From Pseudomonas nitroreducens NBRC 12694 (GTDB lineage: Bacteria; Pseudomonadota; Gammaproteobacteria; Pseudomonadales; Pseudomonadaceae): a stretch of 64,000 bases of DNA. The stretch lies in assembly GCF_002091755.1 (NCBI RefSeq), contig NZ_BDAI01000001.1:186001-250000 (forward strand), read 5' to 3'. The notes below the pieces were generated by a model that worked only from the letters and a program-made list of their open reading frames with translations, was not told where the DNA came from and did not search any database. A program made the translations under genes and the position numbers. Shown here one piece after another: positions 1 through 6,410 of the stretch (positions are counted from its first letter, which is position 1; every line of letters begins with the position of its first letter).

Positions 1-61
1 GGGCAAGATTAAGCAGCCAGGAAAAGCTGCTGGAGACGATTAATGCGTAGGTCATGTCCAT
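1..61 (-). CDS. mauD: MauD-like amine dehydrogenase accessory protein, N-terminal fragment
   Basis: Partial gene running off the left edge. On the minus strand an ATG at 61..59 overlaps the TGA of the upstream mauE in a TGATG junction, which indicates translational coupling. The visible codons read MDMTYALIVSSSFSWLLNLA, a hydrophobic N-terminal anchor like that of MauD, the membrane-bound thiol-disulfide oxidoreductase needed to form the many disulfides of the amine dehydrogenase small subunit. The thioredoxin CxxC part lies outside the window. The identification rests mainly on gene order (heavy chain, MauE, then this), so it is inferred. Confidence 0.6.
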   Translation of the reverse strand, partial: MDMTYALIVSSSFSWLLNLA

Positions 62-597
62 CACGGTTCTCCCACGACAGCACGATTGGAAATTAGCGAG
101 TGGGCCAGCACATAGAGAGCCACGCTGCCGGCCAGGACGAAGATCAGGGTGACGCCGTCGAACCAGGTCAGAGACCGTCCCCCCATGGGCGACAGCAGGT
201 TCAGCGCCGGAATCGCCAACAGCAGATTGCGCAGAACCAGTGCCCTGCCCGGAGGCTGGGGACGCCCGCCGAAGTGGCAACCGCAGTCAGCGATGGAGGA
301 GCCACGCTGCGCCACGATGGCCAGCAAGGCGGCATATAGCCCCAGTAGGTAAACAGCGGGCAGTGCAGCATCGGGTTGCCAGGGGCTGGTGAGCACGGCA
401 CCGGCGGCCAGTAACTCCAGTAACGGCACCAGACCGGCAACCCACGCGGGAAGCAGGCTGCCCAAGGCGGCGTTGTAATCACCGAAGATCACCGAGAATT
501 CCCGCCAGTGGCGCAGCTTGTGCACGCCAGCACTACCCAGCAGCAAAGCGAGGCCGGCGGCGCTGGCAAAGTGCAGAACAGGTTCGTCGATCACCAT
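61..597 (-). CDS. mauE: MauE-like membrane protein of amine dehydrogenase maturation
   Basis: 178-residue integral membrane protein with about four or five hydrophobic segments (roughly residues 8-24, 45-68, 78-96, 120-140, 148-170) and a conserved Asp-Cys-Gly-Cys motif at residues 104-107. This matches the MauE/DoxX-like family. MauE is known to be needed with MauD for export or disulfide formation of the tryptophan-tryptophylquinone small subunit of methylamine and aromatic amine dehydrogenases. It overlaps the end of the heavy-chain gene by 7 bases and the start of mauD by one base, so the genes form one operon. The order heavy chain-E-D without a preceding mauF resembles the aauBEDA (aromatic amine dehydrogenase) arrangement. 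Confidence 0.85.
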   Translation of the reverse strand: MVIDEPVLHFASAAGLALLLGSAGVHKLRHWREFSVIFGDYNAALGSLLPAWVAGLVPLLELLAAGAVLTSPWQPDAALPAVYLLGLYAALLAIVAQRGSSIADCGCHFGGRPQPPGRALVLRNLLLAIPALNLLSPMGGRSLTWFDGVTLIFVLAGSVALYVLAHSLISNRAVVGEP

Positions 598-1886
598 GGC
601 GCCACCGCATTGAGGAAGCCCAGGGGTATGTCACCAATTCCGCGCAGGTGCTCGCCGCTATCGGCGTCATACAGATTGATTCCCTGGCGCAACAGCGGCA
701 TCAGTCCCTTGTCCCCTTCGGTCAGGTAGATCCAGGCGGTGAACAGGCTGGGCATGGGCACGATCCAGTCGAGACTGTAAAGCCGCGGCTGCTCGCCCTG
801 GCTTACGCCGATGGCGGTGCTCTGCTCCTTTAGCTCGATGCGCGCCAGGCGCTTCTGGGAACGCGTGTCGAACACCCAGACCTCGGTACCGGGCTTCTGG
901 TAGTTCTCGGGTTTGTCCTTGTGCATCAGGACGAACAGCCGGCCACTGCGCTCGTGCAACGCGGTGCCATGATTGCCGGCGACGCCCCAGCCGTCGGCGC
1001 GCTCGGAGTCGCTGAGCAGTGACCAATGCTGCTTCGCCTCGACGCCATCGGCTGTCATGCGCAGCCCGTAGGCATCGTTGTGCTGGGACACGAAATACCA
1101 GATGTCGCCCTGGCGCGATGCGGTAGTCAGCAAGGCGTCCTTGACCGGATCAAAGACAGGCGCCGTGCGCTCCTGCAAAGCCACCTGGCCTTGCTCGTCC
1201 AGGCGCAGGTGGAAGAAACCGCCGTTGCCGCAGATGGAATAGAAGTCTCGTGGCCCGGCCGGATAGATGGATGCGCAACCGGGAATGGCGACTTCGCCAA
1301 CGAAGCGGTAGTTTTCCAGGTCGACCACCGAAATGGACTGCGCCGGCGTGAAGTTGAGCACCAGGAGAAAGCGCTCATCATCCGAGAGCACGCTCAGGCC
1401 GGTGGAGATCAGCGCGGTCATGCGCTTGGCTGGAATGGCAATCTCGCGTTTGGGGCTGAGCGTCCGCGAATCGTAGACAGTGACCACGTCCGAACGGGTG
1501 CCACGCACGCCACGGCTGAAGTAGATCTCGCTGGCGTAAAACTCGTCTCGCTTGTGCGATAGCACTAGTCCGTTGGACCACATGCCGGTGCTCACCTGGC
1601 CAAGATTGCGCCCATCGTCGGCGAACAGGTAGGCGCGGCCATCGACCATGTTCGGGGCGTTGCTGCCCCAGATCCAGAACCAGTGCTGGCCCCGGTGATC
1701 GGCCAGGGTTTCCACCCGGGCCTGTTCCGGCACGAATTGCGCCAGCGCCGGCACGGCCACGACGGCAAGCCAGAGGCCACAGAGCAGGCCACGCAGGCGT
1801 CGCGGGCCGGACGTGGCCGGAACGGGAGATAACAGAGGAGCGGCGCGCAGATCGGCAGCGCTCCGCCATCGCAGGCTGACTAGCAT
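591..1886 (-). CDS. mauB: quinoprotein amine dehydrogenase heavy chain (MauB/AauB family)
   Basis: 431 residues; the periplasmic beta-propeller heavy chain of an amine dehydrogenase that oxidises primary amines to aldehydes and passes electrons to a small copper protein. An N-terminal basic stretch and hydrophobic segment ending near Ala-Leu-Ala (about residue 48) look like an export signal. Family blocks are visible: Gly-Thr-Arg-Ser-Asp-Val-Val (about residues 130-136), Cys-Ala-Ser-Ile-Tyr-Pro, and Ser-Glu-Arg-Ala-Asp-Gly-Trp. Residues about 373-402 contain an extra hydrophobic stretch that I do not recall in MauB or AauB, between the last two propeller blades. ATG at 1886 is preceded by AGGAGA. 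Substrate (methylamine or aromatic amines) cannot be read from the sequence. The small subunit gene should lie beyond the left edge. Confidence 0.85.
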   Translation of the reverse strand: MLVSLRWRSAADLRAAPLLSPVPATSGPRRLRGLLCGLWLAVVAVPALAQFVPEQARVETLADHRGQHWFWIWGSNAPNMVDGRAYLFADDGRNLGQVSTGMWSNGLVLSHKRDEFYASEIYFSRGVRGTRSDVVTVYDSRTLSPKREIAIPAKRMTALISTGLSVLSDDERFLLVLNFTPAQSISVVDLENYRFVGEVAIPGCASIYPAGPRDFYSICGNGGFFHLRLDEQGQVALQERTAPVFDPVKDALLTTASRQGDIWYFVSQHNDAYGLRMTADGVEAKQHWSLLSDSERADGWGVAGNHGTALHERSGRLFVLMHKDKPENYQKPGTEVWVFDTRSQKRLARIELKEQSTAIGVSQGEQPRLYSLDWIVPMPSLFTAWIYLTEGDKGLMPLLRQGINLYDADSGEHLRGIGDIPLGFLNAVAPW

Positions 1887-2287
1887 TTGTTCTTGTTCTC
1901 CTGGGATCGGGCATCAGGCGTCCGGGTATCGCCCAGCCCCACTACCGACTGTCGGCGCGTGGCTGGCGAGTTGACCGGATAACTGAACAGGAGCATTCGT
2001 CAAAGCAGTGAGCGGCGGCTTGCCAGCAGGTGACAGCACCATTGGCATCTGATGCCAAGCCGGGGAAACCGAGGCGACTCCAGGCGTCCTCTTTCCCGAT
2101 GCCGGGCTTACCAGTCACACCTTGAAACGATTATCGTAAGGTGGCGAGGAAGCCTCCGGCGGGCCTTGCGCCCTCTCAGCAAAGCGAGGGTGCCGGGCGA
2201 CCACCGACCGCAGCCGATCACCCCGTTCGGCCGCGGTATTTCAGGAATGGACAGCAGAACCACAAGAACAAGAAGGCGGCGGTGCAC
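1887..2287. other. divergent control region between amine dehydrogenase operon and AraC gene
   Basis: About 400 bases with no convincing gene. It separates the minus-strand mauB operon from the plus-strand AraC regulator and must hold both promoters. The clearest signal is the palindrome at 2042-2058. I did not find a clear sigma-70 or sigma-54 promoter. Confidence 0.6.
2042..2058. promoter_or_regulatory. 17-bp palindrome, operator candidate
   Basis: TTGGCAT-ctg-ATGCCAA, perfect 7-base arms around a 3-base centre. It lies about 155 bases upstream of mauB and 230 upstream of the AraC gene. It is more symmetric than a usual AraC half-site pair, so it may bind a dimeric helix-turn-helix regulator not encoded here. 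Function is inferred from symmetry and position only. Confidence 0.5.
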
Positions 2288-3283
2288 ATGAAGTTGGTAC
2301 GTACGGTGGTGTCCGAAAATTTCTTCCGTCGATTCAGGGATAGCTTCGAGCCGTACCTGGACCCGCTGGGAATCGATCGTCGGGTGCTTGAGCGTGCCGA
2401 CATCGAGATACCCGGTGAGCAATACGTCGCGCTCTGGGAAGCCGCCGCGCAACGCAACCCGAGCATTGGCATCGAGCTCGGCATCCAGACCGAAGGCGAC
2501 GACTTCGGCGCTCTCGGTCATGCGCTCTTTTGCGCGCCCAGCGTCGAGAAGGCCCTGAAGACCCTACACCAGTTCATCGTGGTCTTCGCGCAGGAATCCA
2601 GCTTCGACTTCAAGGTCGAGGCCAACGCCTTGGCCGTGGAGTATCGTGTCACCATCCCCACCATACTCCAGCGCCGGCAGGATGCCGAATTCGCCGTTAC
2701 ATGCGTCCTGCGGATGCTCAACCTCATCACCAGCAGCACCTTGCGCCCCATCCGCCTGGACTTCGAACACGACCGCCCCACCGACCTCTCAGTGCATAAG
2801 CAGGTCTTCCGGTGCCCGCTCTACTTCAACCAGCCCACCAACCGAATCCTCCTGCCGCTGGAGACACTGCAACTGCCGGTGGTTCGCGGCAACGAACGGC
2901 TGTACATGGCGCTGGAACCCTACCTGGAACGAGAACGCGACGAGCGCGCCGTCTCCGACGAACTGCTTGCCCAGGTGACCCGCATGATCGCCGCAGAGAT
3001 GAGCAGCGGCGCGCCATCCCTCGACGAGATCTGCGAACAGCTGAACCTCAGCCGGCGCACCCTGCAGCGGCGCCTCAAGGACCATGGCATCGAATACTCC
3101 ACGCTGGTCGAGGACGTGCGCCGGGAATTGGCCCTGGCATACATCAAGGACTCGGACTACTCCATGACCGAAATATCGCTGCTGGTTGGCTATGCCGAGT
3201 CCGGCTCCTTTACCCGCGCGTTCCGCCGCTGGACCGGCCGCTCGCCGCAGCAATACCGCACCGGCAACCGGCCGAGTTCCTAA
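2288..3283 (+). CDS. AraC-family transcriptional regulator (arabinose-binding-domain type)
   Basis: 331 residues. The N-terminal about 200 residues match the OruR/ArgR-like sensor domain (PF12625 type) with the typical Gly-Glu-Gln-Tyr and Gly-Ala-Leu-Gly-His blocks. The C-terminus carries two helix-turn-helix units (about residues 237-325: a Leu-Ser-Arg-Arg-Thr-Leu-Gln-Arg-Arg-Leu helix and the Phe-x-Arg-Ala-Phe-Arg-Arg-Trp-Thr-Gly motif). I chose the ATG at 2288 because the protein aligns with the family from this Met and upstream codons look non-coding. It is divergent from the amine dehydrogenase operon and 184 bases before an FAD amine oxidase gene. It probably controls one or both. The inducer is unknown. 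Confidence 0.85.
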   Translation: MKLVRTVVSENFFRRFRDSFEPYLDPLGIDRRVLERADIEIPGEQYVALWEAAAQRNPSIGIELGIQTEGDDFGALGHALFCAPSVEKALKTLHQFIVVFAQESSFDFKVEANALAVEYRVTIPTILQRRQDAEFAVTCVLRMLNLITSSTLRPIRLDFEHDRPTDLSVHKQVFRCPLYFNQPTNRILLPLETLQLPVVRGNERLYMALEPYLERERDERAVSDELLAQVTRMIAAEMSSGAPSLDEICEQLNLSRRTLQRRLKDHGIEYSTLVEDVRRELALAYIKDSDYSMTEISLLVGYAESGSFTRAFRRWTGRSPQQYRTGNRPSS

Positions 3284-3467
3284 TCTCCGCCCTCTGCAAG
3301 ATTGGCGCGCGCGGCCCAAATGCTGGCACGCGCTAACAATCCAGCCGCCCCGCCGCCACCTACCCTCGTGGTCATCTTGCCGTAGGCCTGGGCCGTCGAA
3401 TGTTTCGGCCCGCCCTCGTACGGCACTGCTTTCCCAATCACCAGACCGACAAGAAGAGATTGAGAGC

Positions 3468-4838
3468 ATGACCATCAACAGCACCCCGGCAACGGACAGC
3501 AAATCCTTCTGGCAACACGACTTCGGACATTACTCGCCTAACCCTGCACTGAAGGAAAACCTCAAGGTGGATGTGGCGGTCATCGGCGGTGGCTTTACCG
3601 GCCTGAACACCGCGTGGCAGTTCAAGAAGGACAATCCCAACGCCCGCGTGGTCGTGCTCGAAGCCAACGTCATCGGCTTTGGCGCCAGCGGCCGTAATGC
3701 GGGATTCAGCACCAAGATGTTCGGCCTGGAGCCTGAACTGGTGCTGCTACGCTGGGGCAAGCAGAAAATGGTCGAGGCCCACCGGTACCTGGAAAAAGCC
3801 GTTGCCTACACCCGCAGCCTGATCGAAGAGAACGGCCTCGATGCCGATTACCGCCACAACGGACTGGTCCGCATCAGCTACTCGAAGCAGCAGGCGGACC
3901 GCCTGAAGAAGAGTTACCAGCTGTTCCAGGAATTGGGCATCGATGACGACATGACCTGGCGCGATCCGGCGCAAGTTCGCCAGGATTTTCATTCCGAACG
4001 TTTCCACAGTGCGATCTACGAATCCGGCACCGGCTACCTCAACCCCTGCAAGCAAGTGCGCGCCCTCAAGGTTCTGGCGGAGTCAACCGGAGTGCGCATC
4101 CACGAAGCGACCCCCGTGACCCGGATCGAAAGGAACGCCGCCGCGATCACCCTCGACACTCCGGCGGGCATCATCACCTGCGACAAACTCGTGGTGGCGA
4201 CCAATGCCTACTCAAGGCAGATCCCCGACACCCGCTCCCTGCAAACCCGGCAATTCCCCCTATGGACCTACCAGGTCGTCACCGAGCCGCTCAGCGAGCA
4301 GCAATGGGACAGCATCGGCTGGAAGAAACGCGAATCCTTTGGCGACAACCGCCAGATGCTTCATTACTTCCGCCCTACCGTGGACGGGCGGATCGCCATC
4401 GGCGGCGGCGACGCGATCGTCTACCGCTCAGCCCCTATGGAGGAAGTGCCGTCCCCCATGAGCTGGCAGCACTGCGAGGCCCACCTGAAGTGGATCTACC
4501 CACAGCTCAAGAACCTACGCATCGCCTACCGTTGGGGCGGGCCGGTGTCAGTCACTGCGGACATGGTGCCCGAGATCAGCTTCATAGGCGACGAACGCGT
4601 CATCTATTCCGGTGGCTGCTTCGGACATGGTGTGGCGCTGAGCCATCTCAATGGCCGGACCATCGCGGATATTCTCAATGGAGAGAAGACCGAGCTGACC
4701 GACTTCTGGATTGTGAACCGGAAATCCTATTCCATCGGCAGCGACACGCTCGCTTTCCTTGGTGGCCGCATAGCCCGCCAAGGGCTCAAGGCTTGGGACT
4801 GGTGGGAAGAACGTAGCCTGGACGTACGGCCTGGGTAG
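3468..4838 (+). CDS. FAD-dependent amine/amino-acid oxidase (PuuB/OrdL-like, DAO family)
   Basis: 456 residues. A Rossmann FAD-binding motif Val-Ala-Val-Ile-Gly-Gly-Gly-Phe-Thr-Gly lies at residues 36-45 and the family signature Gly-Ala-Ser-Gly-Arg-Asn-Ala-Gly-Phe at 72-80. A C-terminal Gly-Cys-Phe-Gly-His-Gly-Val block is typical of gamma-glutamylputrescine oxidoreductase. Such enzymes oxidise an amine or gamma-glutamylated amine to the aldehyde with release of ammonia and hydrogen peroxide. ATG at 3468 follows AAGAAGAG. With the adjacent AraC regulator and amine dehydrogenase operon this forms an amine-catabolic group. The exact substrate is not readable. Confidence 0.85.
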   Translation: MTINSTPATDSKSFWQHDFGHYSPNPALKENLKVDVAVIGGGFTGLNTAWQFKKDNPNARVVVLEANVIGFGASGRNAGFSTKMFGLEPELVLLRWGKQKMVEAHRYLEKAVAYTRSLIEENGLDADYRHNGLVRISYSKQQADRLKKSYQLFQELGIDDDMTWRDPAQVRQDFHSERFHSAIYESGTGYLNPCKQVRALKVLAESTGVRIHEATPVTRIERNAAAITLDTPAGIITCDKLVVATNAYSRQIPDTRSLQTRQFPLWTYQVVTEPLSEQQWDSIGWKKRESFGDNRQMLHYFRPTVDGRIAIGGGDAIVYRSAPMEEVPSPMSWQHCEAHLKWIYPQLKNLRIAYRWGGPVSVTADMVPEISFIGDERVIYSGGCFGHGVALSHLNGRTIADILNGEKTELTDFWIVNRKSYSIGSDTLAFLGGRIARQGLKAWDWWEERSLDVRPG

Positions 4839-4839
4839 G

Positions 4840-4862
4840 TCCGCTATGGGTCGCTAGCTGAC
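4840..4862 (+). repeat. decayed intergenic repeat, copy 1
   Basis: Begins GTCCGCTATGGGTCGCTAGC, right after the oxidase stop codon. The same core recurs at 12024 and 21605. Similar GTCCGCTTTGGGTCG motifs are familiar from Pseudomonas intergenic regions. No gene function is implied. Confidence 0.4.
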
Positions 4863-4869
4863 TCAAGGA

Positions 4870-4893
4870 GGCGCCGGCTCGAAACCCGGCGCC
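4870..4893. terminator. GC-rich hairpin between convergent genes
   Basis: GGCGCCGG-ctcgaaac-CCGGCGCC: perfect 8-bp stem between the plus-strand oxidase and the minus-strand recombinase. There is no T-tract on either side, so it is a weak or bidirectional terminator at best. Confidence 0.5.
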
Positions 4894-4906
4894 AAAGTGG
4901 AAAAGG

Positions 4907-5527
4907 TCAAACCTCGGTCTGCTCCGCCATTTCTAGAGCGTCGTCCACCTCAATCCCGAGGTATCGAACAGTGCTCTCCAGTTTCGTATGGCCTAGCAGC
5001 AGTTGAACTGCCCGCAGGTTCTTCGTTCTGCGATAGATCAGTGAGGCTTTGGTTCGACGAAGCGTATGGGTTCCGTACAGCGTGGGGTCGAGACCGATTG
5101 TCGTTACCCAAGCTTTCACTATGCGGGCGTACTGCCTCGTGGATATATGCGCTGAATGTTGAGCACGACTCGGGAAAAGGAAATCGTCGTTGCGACGGCG
5201 AGCGGCAAGGATCCAAGCTTCAACTGCTGCTCTCGTCTGAGCGGTGATTTCGAACTGCACCGGCCGCTGGGTCTTCTGTTGCATGACGATTGCACGCGTC
5301 GATACATGATCACCGTGAGCGATGTCTCTGACGCGCAGCTTCGTTAAATCACAGGCTCGTAGCTTGCTGTCGATAGCGAGGTTGAACAGCGCCAGATCAC
5401 GATCCTTGTTTGCGATTTCCAGCCGCACTCTGATAGCCCAAATGTCCCTAAGTCTCAGTGGTGCTTTCTGGCCGACCAGTTTGCCCTTGTTCCAAGGTTC
5501 GTGAGCTTTCTTTGTGGGTGTGGCCAT
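4907..5527 (-). CDS. solo small tyrosine recombinase (FimB/XerC-like catalytic domain)
   Basis: 206 residues, the size of the FimB/FimE inversion recombinases and lacking the N-terminal core-binding domain of phage integrases. The catalytic set is complete: Arg57 (Leu-Arg-Ala-Cys-Asp-Leu), Lys85, His154-x-x-Arg157 (His-Thr-Leu-Arg-Arg), His180 (Leu-Gly-His-Thr) and nucleophile Tyr189 (Val-Arg-Tyr-Leu-Gly-Ile). It should cut and rejoin DNA through a 3'-phosphotyrosine. No phage, transposon, integron cassette or tRNA gene lies beside it. ATG at 5527 follows GGAGGA, and directly upstream is a 91-base element that folds into a three-way junction (5540-5630). Its DNA target is unknown. Confidence 0.9.
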   Translation of the reverse strand: MATPTKKAHEPWNKGKLVGQKAPLRLRDIWAIRVRLEIANKDRDLALFNLAIDSKLRACDLTKLRVRDIAHGDHVSTRAIVMQQKTQRPVQFEITAQTRAAVEAWILAARRRNDDFLFPSRAQHSAHISTRQYARIVKAWVTTIGLDPTLYGTHTLRRTKASLIYRRTKNLRAVQLLLGHTKLESTVRYLGIEVDDALEMAEQTEV

Positions 5528-5539
5528 GATTTGTCCTCC

Positions 5540-5630
5540 ACATGAGTGAAGGACTAGGGTGCATCGCGCCTAGTCCCAGTGGCTCTCCGACCAGACTCTA
5601 TGGCCGGAGATGCTCTTAAAACACTCATGT
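5540..5630 (-). ncRNA. three-way-junction structured leader or recombination site upstream of the recombinase
   Basis: Read on the minus strand: outer stem ACATGAGTG (5630-5622) pairs with CACTCATGT (5548-5540), 9 perfect base pairs. Inside it are two hairpins: TCTCCG-g-CCA / TGG-t-CGGAGA (5610-5584) and GGACTAGG / CCTAGTCC (5576-5551) with a 10-base loop. The 3' arm of the outer stem abuts the Shine-Dalgarno GGAGGA and then the recombinase ATG at 5527. It may be a structured 5' UTR (RNA switch, autoregulatory site) or, as folded DNA, the recombinase's own site. I do not recognise it as a named RNA family. The base pairing is directly visible; the role is inferred. Confidence 0.6.
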
Positions 5631-5667
5631 CGGATATTTCGCTTCCACCGCCGCTGACTCTCAGCGA

Positions 5668-5684
5668 CTTCAGACTACTTTCAG
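5668..5684 (+). promoter_or_regulatory. CTTCAG-N5-TTTCAG direct repeat, OmpR/PmrA-type response-regulator box
   Basis: Two hexamers with an 11-base period, 49-65 bases before the first ATG of the operon at 5733, with a further TCTCAG at 5659. The pattern equals the direct-repeat architecture bound by PmrA/QseB-type regulators. The operon itself ends with such a regulator, which suggests autoregulation. A possible -10 (GATACT) follows near 5694-5699. Confidence 0.45.
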
Positions 5685-5732
5685 ATTTGCCGCTGATACT
5701 CCCCTCATCGAACGACCCCTGGGGGGATCACC

Positions 5733-6410
5733 ATGACCCAGCACGAATGGAGCAGCCTGTTTCCATTCCACTTTGGCTCCGTCGCCGAGCGACAAGCTCG
5801 ACTGACCTTGCGCCGCGAGGGCGACTCCGACCGCGAGGAGCTTGAAACCTTCATCCACGCGCGTTTCGAGTCCATCCACCACGCTGACGTCCACCACTAT
5901 CTACCGGAGCTCATCGGGCTTCAGGACAGCCACGGGCGCTTGATCGCAGCCGCAGGCATTCGTCCGGCCAGCCACGGGCCGCTGTTTCTTGAGCACTACC
6001 TGGACGAGCCGCTGGAGGGCGTTGTGTCGCGGCTTGCAGGTCGTGCCGTCGGGCGTGAGCAGTTGGTCGAGGTAGGCAACCTTGCTGCCCTGAGTGCTGG
6101 CAGTGCACGCGTAATCATCACTGCCGTGACCTGGCTGCTGGCTGCGCGCGACCTGCAGTGGGTCGCCTTTACCGGCGCCTCCACCCTGGTCAACAGCTTC
6201 CACCGATTGGGATTGGAACCAACCGTCATCGCCGAAGCAGATCCGCGTCGTCTGAATGGCGAACTGGCCAGCTGGGGCAGCTATTACGCACAGCATCCTC
6301 TGGTCTACGCAGGAAACATCGGTTACGGCCATGAAGAGCTGGAGCGCGCGGGGGTGTACAAGCGCATGGGTTTCCCGATGCTGCTGCAGGAGGCCGGCCA
6401 TGCCGCATGA
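5733..6410 (+). CDS. thermostable hemolysin family protein (GNAT/autoinducer-synthase-like)
   Basis: 225 residues, matching the T_hemolysin family (PF12261 type). Visible family blocks: Tyr-Leu-Pro-Glu-Leu-Ile-Gly-Leu (about 55-62), Ala-Ala-Ala-Gly-Ile-Arg-Pro-Ala (about 71-78), Leu-Phe-Leu-Glu-His-Tyr-Leu-Asp (about 82-89) and Val-Glu-Val-Gly-Asn-Leu-Ala-Ala (about 111-118). The last recalls the core strand of GNAT and LuxI-type acyltransferases. The name comes from a Vibrio protein; lysis of red cells need not be its job. There is no signal peptide, so it is cytoplasmic. First gene of a seven-gene operon; the next ORF starts inside its 3' end. An acyl-transfer role is inferred from the fold resemblance and the neighbouring ligase. 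Confidence 0.75.
   Translation: MTQHEWSSLFPFHFGSVAERQARLTLRREGDSDREELETFIHARFESIHHADVHHYLPELIGLQDSHGRLIAAAGIRPASHGPLFLEHYLDEPLEGVVSRLAGRAVGREQLVEVGNLAALSAGSARVIITAVTWLLAARDLQWVAFTGASTLVNSFHRLGLEPTVIAEADPRRLNGELASWGSYYAQHPLVYAGNIGYGHEELERAGVYKRMGFPMLLQEAGHAA

Noticed and set aside
2108..2521. Long open frame opposite the AraC gene
   Set aside because: Lies antisense to the AraC coding region with no ribosome site or family motifs; explained by high GC.
3311..3350. TGGCAC-like sigma-54 promoter before the FAD oxidase gene
   Set aside because: The -24 element TGGCAC is present but no GC doublet follows at the required -12 spacing.
4907..5527. Prophage or integron integrase
   Set aside because: Protein is only the catalytic domain (206 residues), and no phage genes, cassette array, attachment repeats or tRNA flank it.
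5540..5630. tRNA-like cloverleaf reading of the recombinase leader
   Set aside because: No acceptor CCA, no T-loop GTTCGAATC or D-loop sequence, and only two internal arms; not a tRNA or attB within a tRNA gene.
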